In this document: positions 33,308 to 44,108 of the stretch, piece by piece
Numbering within the stretch: position 1 is the first letter of the stretch
Layout: every line of letters begins with the position of its first letter
DNA from: Bacillus sp. HF117_J1_D
GTDB lineage: Bacteria > Bacillota > Bacilli > Bacillales > Bacillaceae_C
DNA length: 64,000 nucleotides
NCBI GenBank assembly: GCA_009928435.1
Contig: JAABNQ010000007.1
Coordinates: 19,388-83,387 of the forward strand
Direction: 5' to 3'
Made by a program: the position numbers and the translations under genes
Notes under the pieces: generated by a model
Database searches by the model: none
What the model was told of the DNA's origin: nothing
What the model saw: only the letters and a program-made list of their open reading frames with translations

Positions 33308-35821
33308 ATGATGGCTTTCATAACAAAATTATTTGATTCTAACACACGTGAATTACGTCGTCTTGATAAAATGGCAACAGAAGTTAAAAAGCTGGGCTCT
33401 GAAATGGAGAAGAAATCCGATGACGAGCTCCGTGAATTAACTGATCGCTTCAAAAGTCGTTATGCAGGAGGAGAAACCCTCGACAGCCTGCTTGTTGAAG
33501 CTTTTGCTGTAGTTCGTGAAGGAGCGCGTCGTGTTCTCGGACTGTATCCATACCCTGTTCAGCTCATGGGGGGGATTGCGCTCCATGAAGGGAATATTGC
33601 AGAAATGAAAACGGGTGAAGGTAAAACGCTGACGGCGACTCTTCCCGTTTATTTAAATGCGTTGACAGGTAAGGGCGTCCATGTTGTTACTGTGAACGAA
33701 TACCTTGCTAATCGTGATGCCCAAGAAATGGGGCAATTATATGAGTTTCTGGGCCTAACTGTAGGGATTAATCTGAATAGCATGTCCAAGAGTGAGAAAA
33801 AAGAAGCATACGAGGCAGATATCACATACGGTACGAACAATGAGTTCGGTTTCGATTATCTGCGCGATAATATGGTGCTTTACGAAGAAGAACGCGTTCA
33901 AAGGCCGCTCCATTTTGCGGTTATTGATGAGGTGGATTCCATTTTGATTGATGAAGCCAGGACACCACTAATTATTTCTGGTCAAGCACAAAAATCGACC
34001 CAGCTCTATCTCCAAGCGAATGCCTTTGTGAATACTTTGAGAAAAGAAGAAGACTATACGTACGATGAAAAGACGAAAGGCGTTCAGTTGACAGAAGAAG
34101 GAATTAATAAAGCGGAGCGCGCTTTCCATATTGACAACCTGTTTGATATTTCACATGTAACGTTGAATCACCATATTAACCAAGCTTTAAAGGCACATGT
34201 GAGCATGCATAAGGACATTGATTATGTCGTCGAAGAAGGCCAGATAGTCATTGTCGACCAATTCACCGGTCGTCTTATGAAGGGCCGACGATTCAGTGAT
34301 GGCCTCCACCAGGCTATTGAAGCGAAAGAAGGCGTCGATATTCAAAATGAATCGATGACAATGGCGACGATTACCTTCCAGAACTACTTCCGCATGTATG
34401 AAAAGCTTGCTGGTATGACGGGTACAGCAAAAACGGAAGAGGAGGAGTTCCGCAATATTTATAATATGCGAGTTGTGGCGATTCCTACAAATAAACCGAT
34501 TATCAGGGATGATCGACCTGATCTGATTTATGCATCTATGAACGGGAAATTTCAGGCGGTCGTGGATGATATCGCAGAGCGCCATCAACAAGGACAGCCT
34601 GTTCTTGTAGGTACAGTAGCGATTGAAACGTCTGAACTCATCAGTTCATTGCTTAAAAAAAGAAAAGTTCCACATAATGTGTTGAATGCTAAAAACCATG
34701 AGCGTGAAGCGGAAATCATCGCAGAAGCTGGAAATAAAGGCGCTGTAACGATCGCGACCAATATGGCTGGACGGGGAACAGACATTAAGCTTGGGGAAGG
34801 TATTTTGGAACTTGGCGGTCTAGCTGTTATTGGAACAGAACGCCACGAATCCAGGAGAATCGACAATCAGCTCCGAGGCCGTTCTGGTCGTCAAGGAGAT
34901 CCAGGGGTTACTCAATTTTACCTCTCGATGGAAGACGAGCTGATGCGCCGATTCGGGACTGACAATTTGAAATCAATGATGGAAAAGTTTGGAATGGATG
35001 ATTCCGAACCGATTCAAAGCCGCCTGGTTTCTAGGTCTGTCGAGTCTGCTCAAAAACGTGTAGAAGGAAATAACTTTGATGCCCGTAAGCAATTGTTGCA
35101 GTATGATGATGTTTTGAGACAGCAGCGTGAAATTATCTACAAACAGCGTGACGAGGTTATGGGAGCGGAAGATCTTCGTGACATCGTAGGAACAATGATT
35201 CAAACTGTTATTCAGCGTACAGTTGATGCCTACACACCTCGTCACGAAGAAGAAGAACAATGGAATCTGCAGGGGATTGTTGATTATGTCAATGCGAACC
35301 TCCTTCCAGAAGGAGATATCGCCATCGACGATTTAAAACGCAGAGATCCGGAAGAAATGGCTGAGCTTATTTTTGAAAAAGTCAAAACTCGTTATGATGA
35401 AAAAGAAGAACAGCTGACACCTGATCAAATGCGTGAATTCACAAAAGTCATCCTACTCAGAGCAGTTGATACGAAATGGATTGACCATATCGATGCAATG
35501 GATCAACTGCGTCAAGGAATTCATCTGCGTGCGTACGGACAAATTGATCCGCTCCGCGAATATCAAAACGAAGGCTTTAATATGTTTGAAAATATGGTGG
35601 CTTCCATTGAGGAAGACGCTGCAAAGTATATTATGAAAGCAGAAATCCGTAACAATTTACAGCGAGAAGAAGTGGCGAAAGGGCAGGCTGTCAATCCGAA
35701 AGAGGAAGGCGGAAAAGCTAAAAGGAAACCTGTTCGTCGCAAAGAAACTGTCGGACGCAATGATCCGTGCCCTTGTGGCTCTGGAAAAAAATATAAACAT
35801 TGCCACGGTCGTCTTAGTTAA
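33308..35821 (+). CDS. secA: Preprotein translocase ATPase SecA
   Basis: The 837-residue motor pushes unfolded preproteins through SecYEG. Walker A MKTGEGKT, the DEAD-type box [17 protein letters not shown], the preprotein cross-linking domain, [35 protein letters not shown] and the arginine finger region [11 protein letters not shown] are all present. The C terminus has the SecB/lipid-binding zinc site [16 protein letters not shown]. Two adjacent ATG codons start the frame, with GGGAGAG upstream. prfB follows after 50 bases without a terminator, as in B. subtilis. Confidence 0.98.
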   Translation: MMAFITKLFDSNTRELRRLDKMATEVKKLGSEMEKKSDDELRELTDRFKSRYAGGETLDSLLVEAFAVVREGARRVLGLYPYPVQLMGGIALHEGNIAEMKTGEGKTLTATLPVYLNALTGKGVHVVTVNEYLANRDAQEMGQLYEFLGLTVGINLNSMSKSEKKEAYEADITYGTNNEFGFDYLRDNMVLYEEERVQRPLHFAVIDEVDSILIDEARTPLIISGQAQKSTQLYLQANAFVNTLRKEEDYTYDEKTKGVQLTEEGINKAERAFHIDNLFDISHVTLNHHINQALKAHVSMHKDIDYVVEEGQIVIVDQFTGRLMKGRRFSDGLHQAIEAKEGVDIQNESMTMATITFQNYFRMYEKLAGMTGTAKTEEEEFRNIYNMRVVAIPTNKPIIRDDRPDLIYASMNGKFQAVVDDIAERHQQGQPVLVGTVAIETSELISSLLKKRKVPHNVLNAKNHEREAEIIAEAGNKGAVTIATNMAGRGTDIKLGEGILELGGLAVIGTERHESRRIDNQLRGRSGRQGDPGVTQFYLSMEDELMRRFGTDNLKSMMEKFGMDDSEPIQSRLVSRSVESAQKRVEGNNFDARKQLLQYDDVLRQQREIIYKQRDEVMGAEDLRDIVGTMIQTVIQRTVDAYTPRHEEEEQWNLQGIVDYVNANLLPEGDIAIDDLKRRDPEEMAELIFEKVKTRYDEKEEQLTPDQMREFTKVILLRAVDTKWIDHIDAMDQLRQGIHLRAYGQIDPLREYQNEGFNMFENMVASIEEDAAKYIMKAEIRNNLQREEVAKGQAVNPKEEGGKAKRKPVRRKETVGRNDPCPCGSGKKYKHCHGRLS

Positions 35822-35871
35822 TGAAAGCGGCCGATGGGATAAAATAAATACAAAACATCAGAGGTGGTAGC

Positions 35872-36970
35872 ATGGAACTTTTTGAAATAAGAAGCGAATT
35901 GGAAAATACGGCTAAGAGATTAGCTGACTTTAGGGGGTCTCTTTGACTTAGAGGAAAAAGAGACAAGAATTGCTGAGTTAGACGAACAAATGGCTGATCC
36001 GTCATTTTGGGATGACCAATCAGCTGCACAGACTATTATTAACGAGGCCAATGCTTTAAAGGACTTGGTTGAGGAATACAAGGCTCTCCTTGACACTCAG
36101 GAGGATCTTGAAGTTACACATGAGCTTGTGAAGGAAGAGAACGATCCTGAGCTTGAGGCGGAGCTTGAAAGCGACCTAGTGGAGTTCAAAGAGAAGCTTG
36201 ACAAGTTTGAACTTCAGCTTCTATTAAGCGAGCCATATGATAAAAATAATGCTATTTTAGAACTTCATCCAGGTGCTGGCGGGACGGAGTCTCAGGACTG
36301 GGGCTCGATCCTTCTTCGCATGTACACGAGATGGGCTGAAAAGCATGGATTTAAAGTGGAAACTCTTGACTACCTTCCGGGAGATGAAGCCGGAATTAAA
36401 AGTGTGACACTCATGATCAAAGGACACAATGCTTATGGTTATTTGAAATCCGAAAAAGGCGTTCATCGTCTTGTTCGCATTTCTCCATTCGATTCTTCAG
36501 GAAGACGGCATACCTCCTTCGTATCATGTGAAGTTATGCCCGAGCTCAATGAAGATATTGAAATTGACGTTCGGTCCGAGGATTTGAAAATTGATACGTA
36601 CCGTTCCAGTGGTGCAGGAGGACAGCATGTCAATACAACTGACTCTGCTGTCCGAATTACGCATTTGCCGACAGGTATTGTTGTGACGTGCCAAAATGAA
36701 CGTTCCCAGATTAAGAACCGGGAAAGTGCAATGAAAATGCTAAAGGCAAAGCTGCATCAGCGTGAAATAGAAGAGAAAGAAAAAGAAATCGCTGATATCC
36801 GTGGAGAACAGAAGGAAATTGGTTGGGGAAGCCAAATCCGTTCCTACGTATTTCATCCGTATTCCATGGTGAAAGATCATAGGACAAATACAGAGATCGG
36901 AAATGTTCAAGCAGTCACTGACGGTGACATTGATCTGTTCATAAATGCATTTTTGCGCTCTCGTCTGTAA
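35872..36970 (+). CDS. prfB: Peptide chain release factor 2, with programmed +1 frameshift
   Basis: RF2 recognises UGA and UAA. The gene reads ATG to codon 24 (CTT, 35941-35943), meets an in-frame TGA (35944-35946) and continues in the +1 frame from GAC at 35945. The shift site has the canonical parts: a Shine-Dalgarno-like AGGGGG three bases before CTT-TGA-C. Together the frames encode 365 residues. Motifs: anticodon-like SPF in [15 protein letters not shown] and GGQ in [17 protein letters not shown]. Low RF2 raises frameshifting, so synthesis is self-regulated. GAGGTGG precedes the ATG. Confidence 0.97.
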
Positions 36971-37091
36971 GAAGCCAAATAGTTGTCACTTTTTCTCCAT
37001 AAAATGGAAAATCCAGTATCCTTATTGGTTTAAAAAAGCAACTTTATTGGTATACTAAAAGAGCATCATTTTTAATAAGGAGATGTATACC

Positions 37092-37430
37092 TTGAAGAAA
37101 AAAATGTTGGCTCTCGTAATGAGCACTGGACTGGCCATGGGACTTGCTGCTTGTGGTGGCAATAATGATGACAACGCTGGCGGCGGAAATGAAGGTGGCG
37201 GAGAAACGGCTACAAATGACGCTGAAGCTATTTTCCAGCAAAACTGTTCAAGCTGTCACGGTGAGAACCTAGAAGGACGCAATGGTCCTGCACTTGATAA
37301 AATTGGTGCTACTTTAAGCGAAGATGAAATTCATGATGTAATCGAAAATGGTAAACCAGGAATGCCAGCTGGCATTATCAAAGATGATGAGGCAGACCAA
37401 GTTGCTGCATGGCTAGCTGAGAAAAAGTAA
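37092..37430 (+). CDS. cccB: Cytochrome c551, membrane lipoprotein (CccB)
   Basis: A 112-residue lipoprotein cytochrome c. The signal peptide ends in the lipobox LAAC, followed by a Gly/Asn-rich linker and a heme domain with CSSCH and the distal Met in GKPGMPAG. It carries electrons on the outer face of the membrane. The start is TTG 37092 with AAGGAG 9 bases upstream; an ATG 9 bases earlier abuts the ribosome binding site. Position after prfB and length equal B. subtilis CccB. Confidence 0.93.
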   Translation: MKKKMLALVMSTGLAMGLAACGGNNDDNAGGGNEGGGETATNDAEAIFQQNCSSCHGENLEGRNGPALDKIGATLSEDEIHDVIENGKPGMPAGIIKDDEADQVAAWLAEKK

Positions 37431-37461
37431 TGTCGTTTAAAGGATAAGTCGTAGCTTGTCC

Positions 37462-37500
37462 AAAGCTTGTAGAGGTGTTATTTCTCTACAAGCTTTTTTA
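37462..37500 (+). terminator. Terminator of cccB
   Basis: AAAGCTTGTAGAG / CTCTACAAGCTTT, a perfect 13-bp stem with 9-base loop, is followed by TTT. Confidence 0.9.
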
Positions 37501-38086
37501 ACTTCATTCAGCAGAAGTCTCCCACATTCGCAGAGTGAAAAATTATCCATGAAATGATAAAAAAGACCTATTTCGGGATTTTTAATAGATGCTATATGGT
37601 ATATCATGACTTTTATACTAGTCCATATAAACTTTGAAAAGATGTTTTTTAATGGATGTAAAAATAATATTTTTTGAAGGTTTGCTCAACAACTAGTAGG
37701 TGATTCATACAGTTTTCCTAACTTAATAGGTGCTTCCATATCACTTAAAAATTTAATATGAAAGCTTTGGAAAATCTGCATTTTCATCGTTTTTTTCTTC
37801 TAAGGAAAGTGTTAACTGAATCAGAAGTTTTTGCATGAATATCTAATATTATTGATTATTACTGTAATATGACAGTTTGAAACACAAATGTAATATAAAT
37901 AACCCTTAAAATATGGGTCCCAAGTGTTATAATAGGTCTGGGTTTAAATTTCGATATAATATGACGAGTTTTTCATAACCTGCGGTTTTATAGGACAAGC
38001 CGCACTTTAAAATGCTTTTCTACTTGTCAGGGGGATTTTCACCTTGTCGCAGTGTTGAATACAGTACATAACGAATAATTGTTTTT
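37501..38086. other. AT-rich gap between cccB and ftsE
   Basis: No gene is recognisable on either strand. A TATAAT hexamer (37928-37933), with a weak TTAAAA at 37906, may be the ftsE promoter, giving a leader of about 160 bases. A small inverted repeat, TGCGG / CCGCA, occurs near 37980-38005. Otherwise I see only AT-rich sequence. Confidence 0.4.
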
Positions 38087-38106
38087 AAAGGAGTAAGGTG
38101 GTTTAT

Positions 38107-38793
38107 ATGATAGAGATGCAGGATGTGAGCAAGAAATATCCAAACGGTATTATTGCTGTAAACGATTTAAACATCCTGATTAATCAAGGTGAATTTGTAT
38201 ATATAGTAGGTCCCAGTGGAGCTGGAAAGACGACTTTTATTAAAATGATTTACAGGGAAGAAAAGCCCACTTCAGGAAAAATCATTGTCAATGGAGTGGA
38301 TTTGTCTAAGCTTAAAAATAGAGAGGTTCCACATTTACGTCGCAATGTAGGAGTAGTTTTCCAAGATTTTAAACTCCTTCCAACTCTTACAGTTTTTGAA
38401 AATGTCGCATTTGCGATGGAAGTAATTGAAGTGTCACCTAAAGAAATTAAGAGACGGGTTATGGAGGTTTTGGCTTTAGTCGGGTTGAAGCATAAAGTCC
38501 GCATGTTGCCGTCAGAGTTATCTGGAGGGGAGCAGCAGAGGGTTTCGATTGCAAGATCAATTGTTAACAATCCAAAAGTTGTTATAGCGGACGAGCCATC
38601 GGGGAATTTAGATCCTGAAACATCTTGGGAAATTATGAATTTATTAGAAGAGATTAATATGCAAGGTACAACGGTCATTATGGCGACGCATAACCGTGAA
38701 ATCGTAAATACAATTAAACACCGTGTCGTTGCCATCGAGAATGGAATCATTGTCCGTGATGAACAGCAGGGGGAATACGGTTATGAAAGTTAG
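38107..38793 (+). CDS. ftsE: Cell division ABC transporter ATPase FtsE
   Basis: A 228-residue ABC ATPase that powers FtsX to activate peptidoglycan hydrolases at the membrane. Walker A GPSGAGKTT, Q-loop VFQDFKLLP, signature LSGGEQQRVSIARSI, Walker B VVIADEPSGNLD and H-loop ATHNREIV are intact. ATG 38107 gives the B. subtilis N terminus (MIEMQDVSKKYPNG); GTG 38098 is an alternative with AAAGGAG upstream. ftsX overlaps its last 11 bases. Confidence 0.96.
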   Translation: MIEMQDVSKKYPNGIIAVNDLNILINQGEFVYIVGPSGAGKTTFIKMIYREEKPTSGKIIVNGVDLSKLKNREVPHLRRNVGVVFQDFKLLPTLTVFENVAFAMEVIEVSPKEIKRRVMEVLALVGLKHKVRMLPSELSGGEQQRVSIARSIVNNPKVVIADEPSGNLDPETSWEIMNLLEEINMQGTTVIMATHNREIVNTIKHRVVAIENGIIVRDEQQGEYGYES

Positions 38794-39667
38794 GACGTTT
38801 CGGCGCCACCTGAGTGAAAGTTTCAAAAGTCTGCGCCGCAATGGATGGATGACCTTCGCCTCCGCAAGTGCAGTCACTGTCACGTTGCTGCTTGTTGGCG
38901 TTTTTTTCGTCATCATGCTGAATATGAATAAATTTGCCACAGATATTGAGAATGATGTCGAAATTAGAACACACATTGAACTGTCAGTGTCAAAGGAGAA
39001 CCAGGACGCACTTAAGAAAAAAATTGAAGAAATTGATCAGGTTGAGTCGGTCGCTTTTTCATCTAAGGAGCAGGAGCTCGACCATTTGATCAAAACGATG
39101 GGGAAAGACTGGAAGCTGTATCAACAGGAAAATCCGTTGCATGATGTTTTTATTGTAAAAACAAAACAGCCGACGGACACTCCAGTAGTTGCCAAGAAAA
39201 TCAGTTCCTTTGATTTTGTGGATTCTGCACTCTACGGAGAAAAAAGAGTAGAAAAGTTGTTCAATACATTAAAGACAAGCCGTAACATTGGACTTGTTCT
39301 GATTATCGGGTTGCTGTTCACTGCCATGTTTTTAATCTCCAACACTATTAAAATCACTATTTTTGCAAGACGTAGAGAAATTGAGATTATGAAACTGGTG
39401 GGAGCGACGAATTGGTTTATACGCTGGCCCTTTCTATTTGAAGGCATGTGGCTCGGATTAATCGGATCGATTATTCCTATTGCGGTTGTGGCGGCAGGTT
39501 ACTACTATGCCTATGACTTTTTGGCTGCGCGTATTCCAAACCAGGTCATTCAGCCGCTTTCGTACTCACCATTTGTTTATGAAATCATCGGACTATTGTT
39601 GCTGATCGGTGTCATTATCGGCGCTTGGGGCAGCTTCATATCTGTCAGACGTTTTTTGAAAATATAA
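38783..39667 (+). CDS. ftsX: Cell division protein FtsX
   Basis: A 294-residue permease-like membrane protein with four transmembrane segments: one near residues 22-46, then three in the C-terminal half (about 172-195, 220-245, 262-285). The extracellular loop between helices 1 and 2 (about 47-165) contacts the hydrolase partner. Family sequence: RRHLSESFKSLRRNGWMTFASASAVTVTLLLVG, EIEIMKLVGATNWFIRWPF. Its start overlaps ftsE; the ribosome binding site is AGGGGGAA. The coiled-coil M23 gene downstream is the probable partner. Confidence 0.96.
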   Translation: MKVRTFRRHLSESFKSLRRNGWMTFASASAVTVTLLLVGVFFVIMLNMNKFATDIENDVEIRTHIELSVSKENQDALKKKIEEIDQVESVAFSSKEQELDHLIKTMGKDWKLYQQENPLHDVFIVKTKQPTDTPVVAKKISSFDFVDSALYGEKRVEKLFNTLKTSRNIGLVLIIGLLFTAMFLISNTIKITIFARRREIEIMKLVGATNWFIRWPFLFEGMWLGLIGSIIPIAVVAAGYYYAYDFLAARIPNQVIQPLSYSPFVYEIIGLLLLIGVIIGAWGSFISVRRFLKI

Positions 39668-39748
39668 GAGTTGAGTTTATTTTACCCAAACGTAAAAATT
39701 TGAAACGAAAAATAGAAATTCTTGTCGGGGAGAAAGGGGAACTTTTTC

Positions 39749-41158
39749 TTGAAGAAACGTTCATTACTATCAATCACACTAGCAGGAGTCATCGGTTTTG
39801 GCGGAACATTTGCATTTGCAGGGGGAGCATCTGCTACATCACTTTCTGATTTAAAAGATCAACAGTCTCAGGTTGCGTCTGAACTGTCCAATATTAACAG
39901 CTCTTTAGCGAAGAAAGAGAATAAGCTTGCTGATTTGACTAACCAGCTGAATAATATGCAGGCCGAAGTGGAAAAGCTGGAGGGGAAAATAGAGACGACT
40001 AATGTAAAAATTAAAGACAAAGAGAAAGAGATAGAAAAGACAAAAGCAGAAATTGATCAGCTTAAAAAAGAAATTGAAGAATTGAAGAAGAAGATTGAAA
40101 AAAGAAGTGAGCTTCTTAAAGAAAGAGCTAGAAGCATCCAGCAAAACGGAGGATCGGTTGATTACATTGACGTTATGTTGGGAGCTGAAAGTTTTAGCGA
40201 TTTCGTCGATCGGGTTTCTGCTGTAACGACGATTGTCAGTGCGGATAAAGAAATCATGGAAGAACAGCAGCGCGATAAAGATGCGCTAGAGGAAAAGCAG
40301 GCAAAGGTAGAAGGAAAACTTGAAAAATTGAACGGCATGCTTGAAGAATTGGAAGGACTGAAGGCTGACCTTAATTCACAAAAAGCAGAAAAGAACAAAG
40401 CAATGAAAAATGCAAAGGCTGAACAAGCTAGCATTTCTGATGAAAAGAAATCTTTGGAATCAGAAATTGCCAATCTGAATGCTAAGCAGTTAGAGATCCA
40501 AGGGGCAATTAGCAACGAAGAATCTCGCATTGCAGAAGAAGCAAGAAAGGCAGAAGAAGCAAGAAAGATTGCCACACAAGCGAAGGAGACTTCAAGTTCA
40601 GAAGAGAATGTAGGAGCCTCTAACTCTAGTTCAAACTCAGGCGCAAGCGTAAGCTCTAACTCTAATTCAAAAGCTCCTTCACGAGGAACAAGTAAAGTAA
40701 CTACTACATACCATACACCTTCTGCTCCTGTAGGCAAGACACCTGCAGTCAGCTCAGGAATGTTTACGCGTCCTGCTGCTGGGGCATTCACATCTGGGTT
40801 TGGTCCTCGTTGGGGCACAATGCACAATGGCGTCGATATTGCAGCTGGAAAAGGTACACCAATTGTAGCAGCAGCAAGTGGTACTGTAGAAGTTTCAACA
40901 TTTGGTTCACCTGGAAATTGGAATGGCTATGGAAATGTCATTATTATCAACCACGGGAATGGTTATAAAACACTTTATGGCCACATGAGCAGTCGCTCTG
41001 TTTCTCCGGGTGCGAAAGTATCTAAGGGTCAGGTTATTGGTGCTATGGGTAATACAGGGGATGTTGTAGCTGGAAAAGGCGGAGATGGAACACATCTTCA
41101 CTTTGAAATCTTCAAGAACGGAGGCCGTGTAAATCCCGCACCATATATAGGTTTATAA
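39749..41158 (+). CDS. Coiled-coil M23 peptidoglycan hydrolase (EnvC/PcsB-like FtsEX partner)
   Basis: A secreted 469-residue protein: signal peptide (about 1-30, ending FAGGASA), a long coiled coil (about 32-280, heptads such as IDQLKKEIEELKKKIEK), a Ser/Asn-rich linker (about 285-335) and a C-terminal M23 endopeptidase domain. Zinc ligands are HNGVDI (H and D) and HLHFE. The layout with a coiled coil next to ftsEX mirrors PcsB and EnvC, whose activity FtsEX controls. Here the hydrolase carries its own M23 domain. The start is TTG 39749 with AAAGGGGAA upstream; an ATG at 39722 lacks a site. Confidence 0.9.
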   Translation: MKKRSLLSITLAGVIGFGGTFAFAGGASATSLSDLKDQQSQVASELSNINSSLAKKENKLADLTNQLNNMQAEVEKLEGKIETTNVKIKDKEKEIEKTKAEIDQLKKEIEELKKKIEKRSELLKERARSIQQNGGSVDYIDVMLGAESFSDFVDRVSAVTTIVSADKEIMEEQQRDKDALEEKQAKVEGKLEKLNGMLEELEGLKADLNSQKAEKNKAMKNAKAEQASISDEKKSLESEIANLNAKQLEIQGAISNEESRIAEEARKAEEARKIATQAKETSSSEENVGASNSSSNSGASVSSNSNSKAPSRGTSKVTTTYHTPSAPVGKTPAVSSGMFTRPAAGAFTSGFGPRWGTMHNGVDIAAGKGTPIVAAASGTVEVSTFGSPGNWNGYGNVIIINHGNGYKTLYGHMSSRSVSPGAKVSKGQVIGAMGNTGDVVAGKGGDGTHLHFEIFKNGGRVNPAPYIGL

Positions 41159-41174
41159 GATATACCATCAGTAG

Positions 41175-41206
41175 AGCCGCATCGTTTTGATGCGGCTTTC
41201 TCTTTT
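41175..41206 (+). terminator. Terminator after ftsE-ftsX-M23 operon
   Basis: AGCCGCATC / GATGCGGCT, a perfect 9-bp stem with a 5-base loop, is followed by TTCTCTTTTT. Confidence 0.9.
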
Positions 41207-41305
41207 TAGCTAAATCTTCCATTGAGCCCTTCAGCTACTGTGCGGATATTTATTTATGCCACTAGTGAATTATGTATGCTGTCGCGTGGCTCTCTGTGTG
41301 CGCTC

Positions 41306-42187
41306 TTATTTAATAAACTCAAGCAGTTCCAAGTTTTCTACTGGACTGAAGTTATCAATATTATTTTCGGAAAGGTCAAGATGAAGTAGTGAGGTCATGT
41401 TGGTTAATGGTTCTATTTCTCTAATGCCATTCTTAGATAAAATGAGAGTTCTCAGTGAATCGAGGTCTGACAGGGCGTCGATTTTTTCAATATTGTTATT
41501 AGATAAATCCAATTTGGCTAATGCCGGTAACTTGGACAGAGGAGAAATATCAGTAATTTGATTATCTCTTAGATTTAGCATTTCCAATGCTGTTAAATGG
41601 GACAAAAAGAAAATGTCATGTAAATTGTTGCCACTTAACCCTAAAATTCGTAGTTTTTTCAGCTTTTTTAATGGAGAAAAGTCATGGATGTCATTATCAC
41701 ATAATGTCAGAGCTTCCAGCGAAGTCAAACTGGATAAGTGGCTAATATCGTTGATCTGATTCCCGGACAAGTAAAGCTTTTCAAGAGAAGGCAATTGAGC
41801 AATTGGCTGTAAGTTACTTATACCAGTATCGTCCAGATTCAACAATCTTAGATTAAAGGCAACCTCCAACCCTTTTAATGAACTGATTGTTCCCTTATCA
41901 TCAGCTCTGAATACGACTAGGTTGGCCATGTCTTTTACAGTGGGTCTGGTTTTGTCATGGATATATTCTTCAAGCTCTAATTCCTCCAGTACACGTTGCC
42001 GCAGGACAGGATCTTCAATCCCTTCATAACGGTCGATGGCCTTCTGCATGTCCGGACTCGGCTCTGCTTCTGACGTTAGCTGTTTAGCCGATGGCTCAGC
42101 TTCATTAGATGGCTGGTCTTGGCGATCCCCTCCATTACACCCCGCACAAAGCAAAAGTGCAAATAAATATAGGAATGTTTTTTTCAA
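41306..42187 (-). CDS. Leucine-rich-repeat lipoprotein
   Basis: A 293-residue surface lipoprotein. The signal peptide ends LLCAGC; a Glu/Pro/Ser-rich linker (about 20-50) and a helical cap precede eight or nine internalin-type repeats of 22 residues (LxxLxxLxLSGNxIxDIxxLxxL), covering about residues 100-290. Such repeats bind proteins; the partner is unknown. The start is TTG with AAGGGTGAAG upstream. It is monocistronic, convergent with the M23 gene, with no clear own terminator. The upstream gap (42188-42477) is AT-rich and shows nothing else. Confidence 0.88.
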   Translation of the reverse strand: MKKTFLYLFALLLCAGCNGGDRQDQPSNEAEPSAKQLTSEAEPSPDMQKAIDRYEGIEDPVLRQRVLEELELEEYIHDKTRPTVKDMANLVVFRADDKGTISSLKGLEVAFNLRLLNLDDTGISNLQPIAQLPSLEKLYLSGNQINDISHLSSLTSLEALTLCDNDIHDFSPLKKLKKLRILGLSGNNLHDIFFLSHLTALEMLNLRDNQITDISPLSKLPALAKLDLSNNNIEKIDALSDLDSLRTLILSKNGIREIEPLTNMTSLLHLDLSENNIDNFSPVENLELLEFIK

Positions 42188-42477
42188 TAGTCTTCACCCT
42201 TAAAAAATAAATAAAGGCCTTTACTTATATAATATAGTTGTTTTTGTTTTCAATTATTTTTAACGCCGGCTGTAAAGAAACTATAATTGGTATACGAAAC
42301 AAATGTAATTTGGTTTCAATTATTCAAATTCAAATATTGGGTTTATTGTCATTTTCAAAAAATATCAACAGATTTATCGTTTAGAAATGATGACAGTCTA
42401 TATTTTCGGTTGAAGTTATATGCTAAAATGGTTAAGAGCTTGGTCTGTGTAACTAAATGAGCTGTGAGGTAGAGATA

Positions 42478-43932
42478 ATGACATTTGTTGCAATCAGTAC
42501 TCCGTTACTAAGTATCTTTCTTATTTTGAATATTGCGCTTGCCAGTTTTGTTATTTTTCTAGAAAGAAGGGACGCAAGCGCAACATGGGCATGGCTCCTT
42601 GTTTTACTTTTTATTCCTGTTGTTGGTTTTATTCTATACTTAATCTTTGGACAGAATTTGAGCAGGAAAAAGATTTTTGAATGGAAAGATAAAAAGAAAA
42701 TAGGGATCATGGAAATCACTGACACGCAAATAAGTATGCTGAGAGATGGCGATTTTCCCTTTCACGACAATAAAACAGCGCAATACAAAGATTTGATTTG
42801 CATGCTTCTTGTTAATGACAGTGCCGTACTGACCCAGGACAATAAAGTGGAAATTTTTACAGACGGTAATGAAAAGTTTCACTCGTTAATGTACGATATT
42901 CGCAGGGCAAAAAATCATATCCATCTTGTTTATTACATTATGCGTGACGACAAGCTCGGCAACCAACTACTATCACTTCTTGTGGAAAAGGCAAAAGAGG
43001 GTGTGGAGGTTCGCGTTCTTTATGATGCGATGGGATCTCGAAGACTTCCACGGCGGTTTTTCCGCCCGCTACTCGCTGCTGGCGGAAGGGTCAGTGCTTT
43101 TTTTCCTGCTATCATTCCCCATCTGAATTTGCAGGTGAATTACCGCAATCATAGAAAGCTTGCGATCATTGATGGGACAGTCGGCTATATCGGTGGTTTT
43201 AATATTGGTGACGAGTACCTCGGTTTGAATAAGAAATTTGGTTATTGGCGGGATACTCATCTAAGGATTTTCGGAAAAGCTGTTTTTGCCATGCAAACAA
43301 GGTTTATCCTTGATTGGAATCAAGCCTCATCAAATAAAATAAGCTATGAGGACAGGTTATTTCCGGAAATGAAACCGATTGGGGATACGGATGTACAAAT
43401 TGTTTCAAGCGGTCCTGATTCGGAATGGGAACAGATTAAATATGGGTATATTAAGTTAATCAATTCAGCAAAAGATTATATACTTATTCAAACACCGTAT
43501 TTCATTCCCGATTCTAGTGTGCTGGATGCCCTGAAAATAGCTGTATTATCTGGTGTAGATGTCCGGCTGATGATCCCGAATAAACCGGATCACATCTTTG
43601 TTTATTGGGCGACATATTCCTATGTTGGAGACTTGCTGAAGACTGGGGCAAAAGTATTCCTTTATGAAAATGGTTTTATACATGCAAAAACGATGATCGC
43701 TGACGGAAAAATTGCCAGTGTGGGAACAGCTAATATTGATATGAGGAGCTTCCGTCTAAATTTTGAAGTCAATGCATTCTTATATGATCAGGAGGTTGTT
43801 CAAGAGCTAGTTGATATTTTTGATGAAGATGTTTCCTTCTCTCGCGAACTTACATTTAAACAATATTTGAAAAGGCCGAAAATTATTCGCTTTAAAGAGT
43901 CAGTTTCTCGTCTGCTTTCTCCCATTTTATAA
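42478..43932 (+). CDS. cls: Cardiolipin synthase
   Basis: A 484-residue phospholipase D-type enzyme that makes cardiolipin from phosphatidylglycerol at the membrane. Two N-terminal membrane helices (about 10-28, 37-58) lead to two HKD motifs: NHRKLAIIDG with GYIGGFNIGDEY, and HAKTMIADG with SVGTANIDMRSF. ATG 42478 with GAGGTAG upstream starts the family N terminus; ATG 42457 is less likely. The length equals B. subtilis ClsA. It is monocistronic. Confidence 0.95.
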   Translation: MTFVAISTPLLSIFLILNIALASFVIFLERRDASATWAWLLVLLFIPVVGFILYLIFGQNLSRKKIFEWKDKKKIGIMEITDTQISMLRDGDFPFHDNKTAQYKDLICMLLVNDSAVLTQDNKVEIFTDGNEKFHSLMYDIRRAKNHIHLVYYIMRDDKLGNQLLSLLVEKAKEGVEVRVLYDAMGSRRLPRRFFRPLLAAGGRVSAFFPAIIPHLNLQVNYRNHRKLAIIDGTVGYIGGFNIGDEYLGLNKKFGYWRDTHLRIFGKAVFAMQTRFILDWNQASSNKISYEDRLFPEMKPIGDTDVQIVSSGPDSEWEQIKYGYIKLINSAKDYILIQTPYFIPDSSVLDALKIAVLSGVDVRLMIPNKPDHIFVYWATYSYVGDLLKTGAKVFLYENGFIHAKTMIADGKIASVGTANIDMRSFRLNFEVNAFLYDQEVVQELVDIFDEDVSFSRELTFKQYLKRPKIIRFKESVSRLLSPIL

Positions 43933-44108
43933 AAGATATTGGAAAGAGGAATCCGATTTGGAGCATTCCAATTCGCGTATTCTTTACCTGTTTTCAGGGG
44001 ATTATTTACTCACTGGCGGGACATTTGCTTTCCGCACCAATCGCGACTTATACGCCTGGCACATTGCTTATGATCTGGACCAGCATGGAAAGGAAGTCGA
44101 AAAAATCA

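Noticed and set aside
40162-40827. Long minus-strand frames opposite the M23 gene, flagellin and fliD (for example 30128-31084)
   Set aside because: They are shadows of repetitive or low-complexity coding sequence on the other strand, without ribosome binding sites or family patterns.
44025-44108. Upstream extension of the thioredoxin-like gene
   Set aside because: The extra N terminus would bury the membrane anchor, and no ribosome binding site precedes it.
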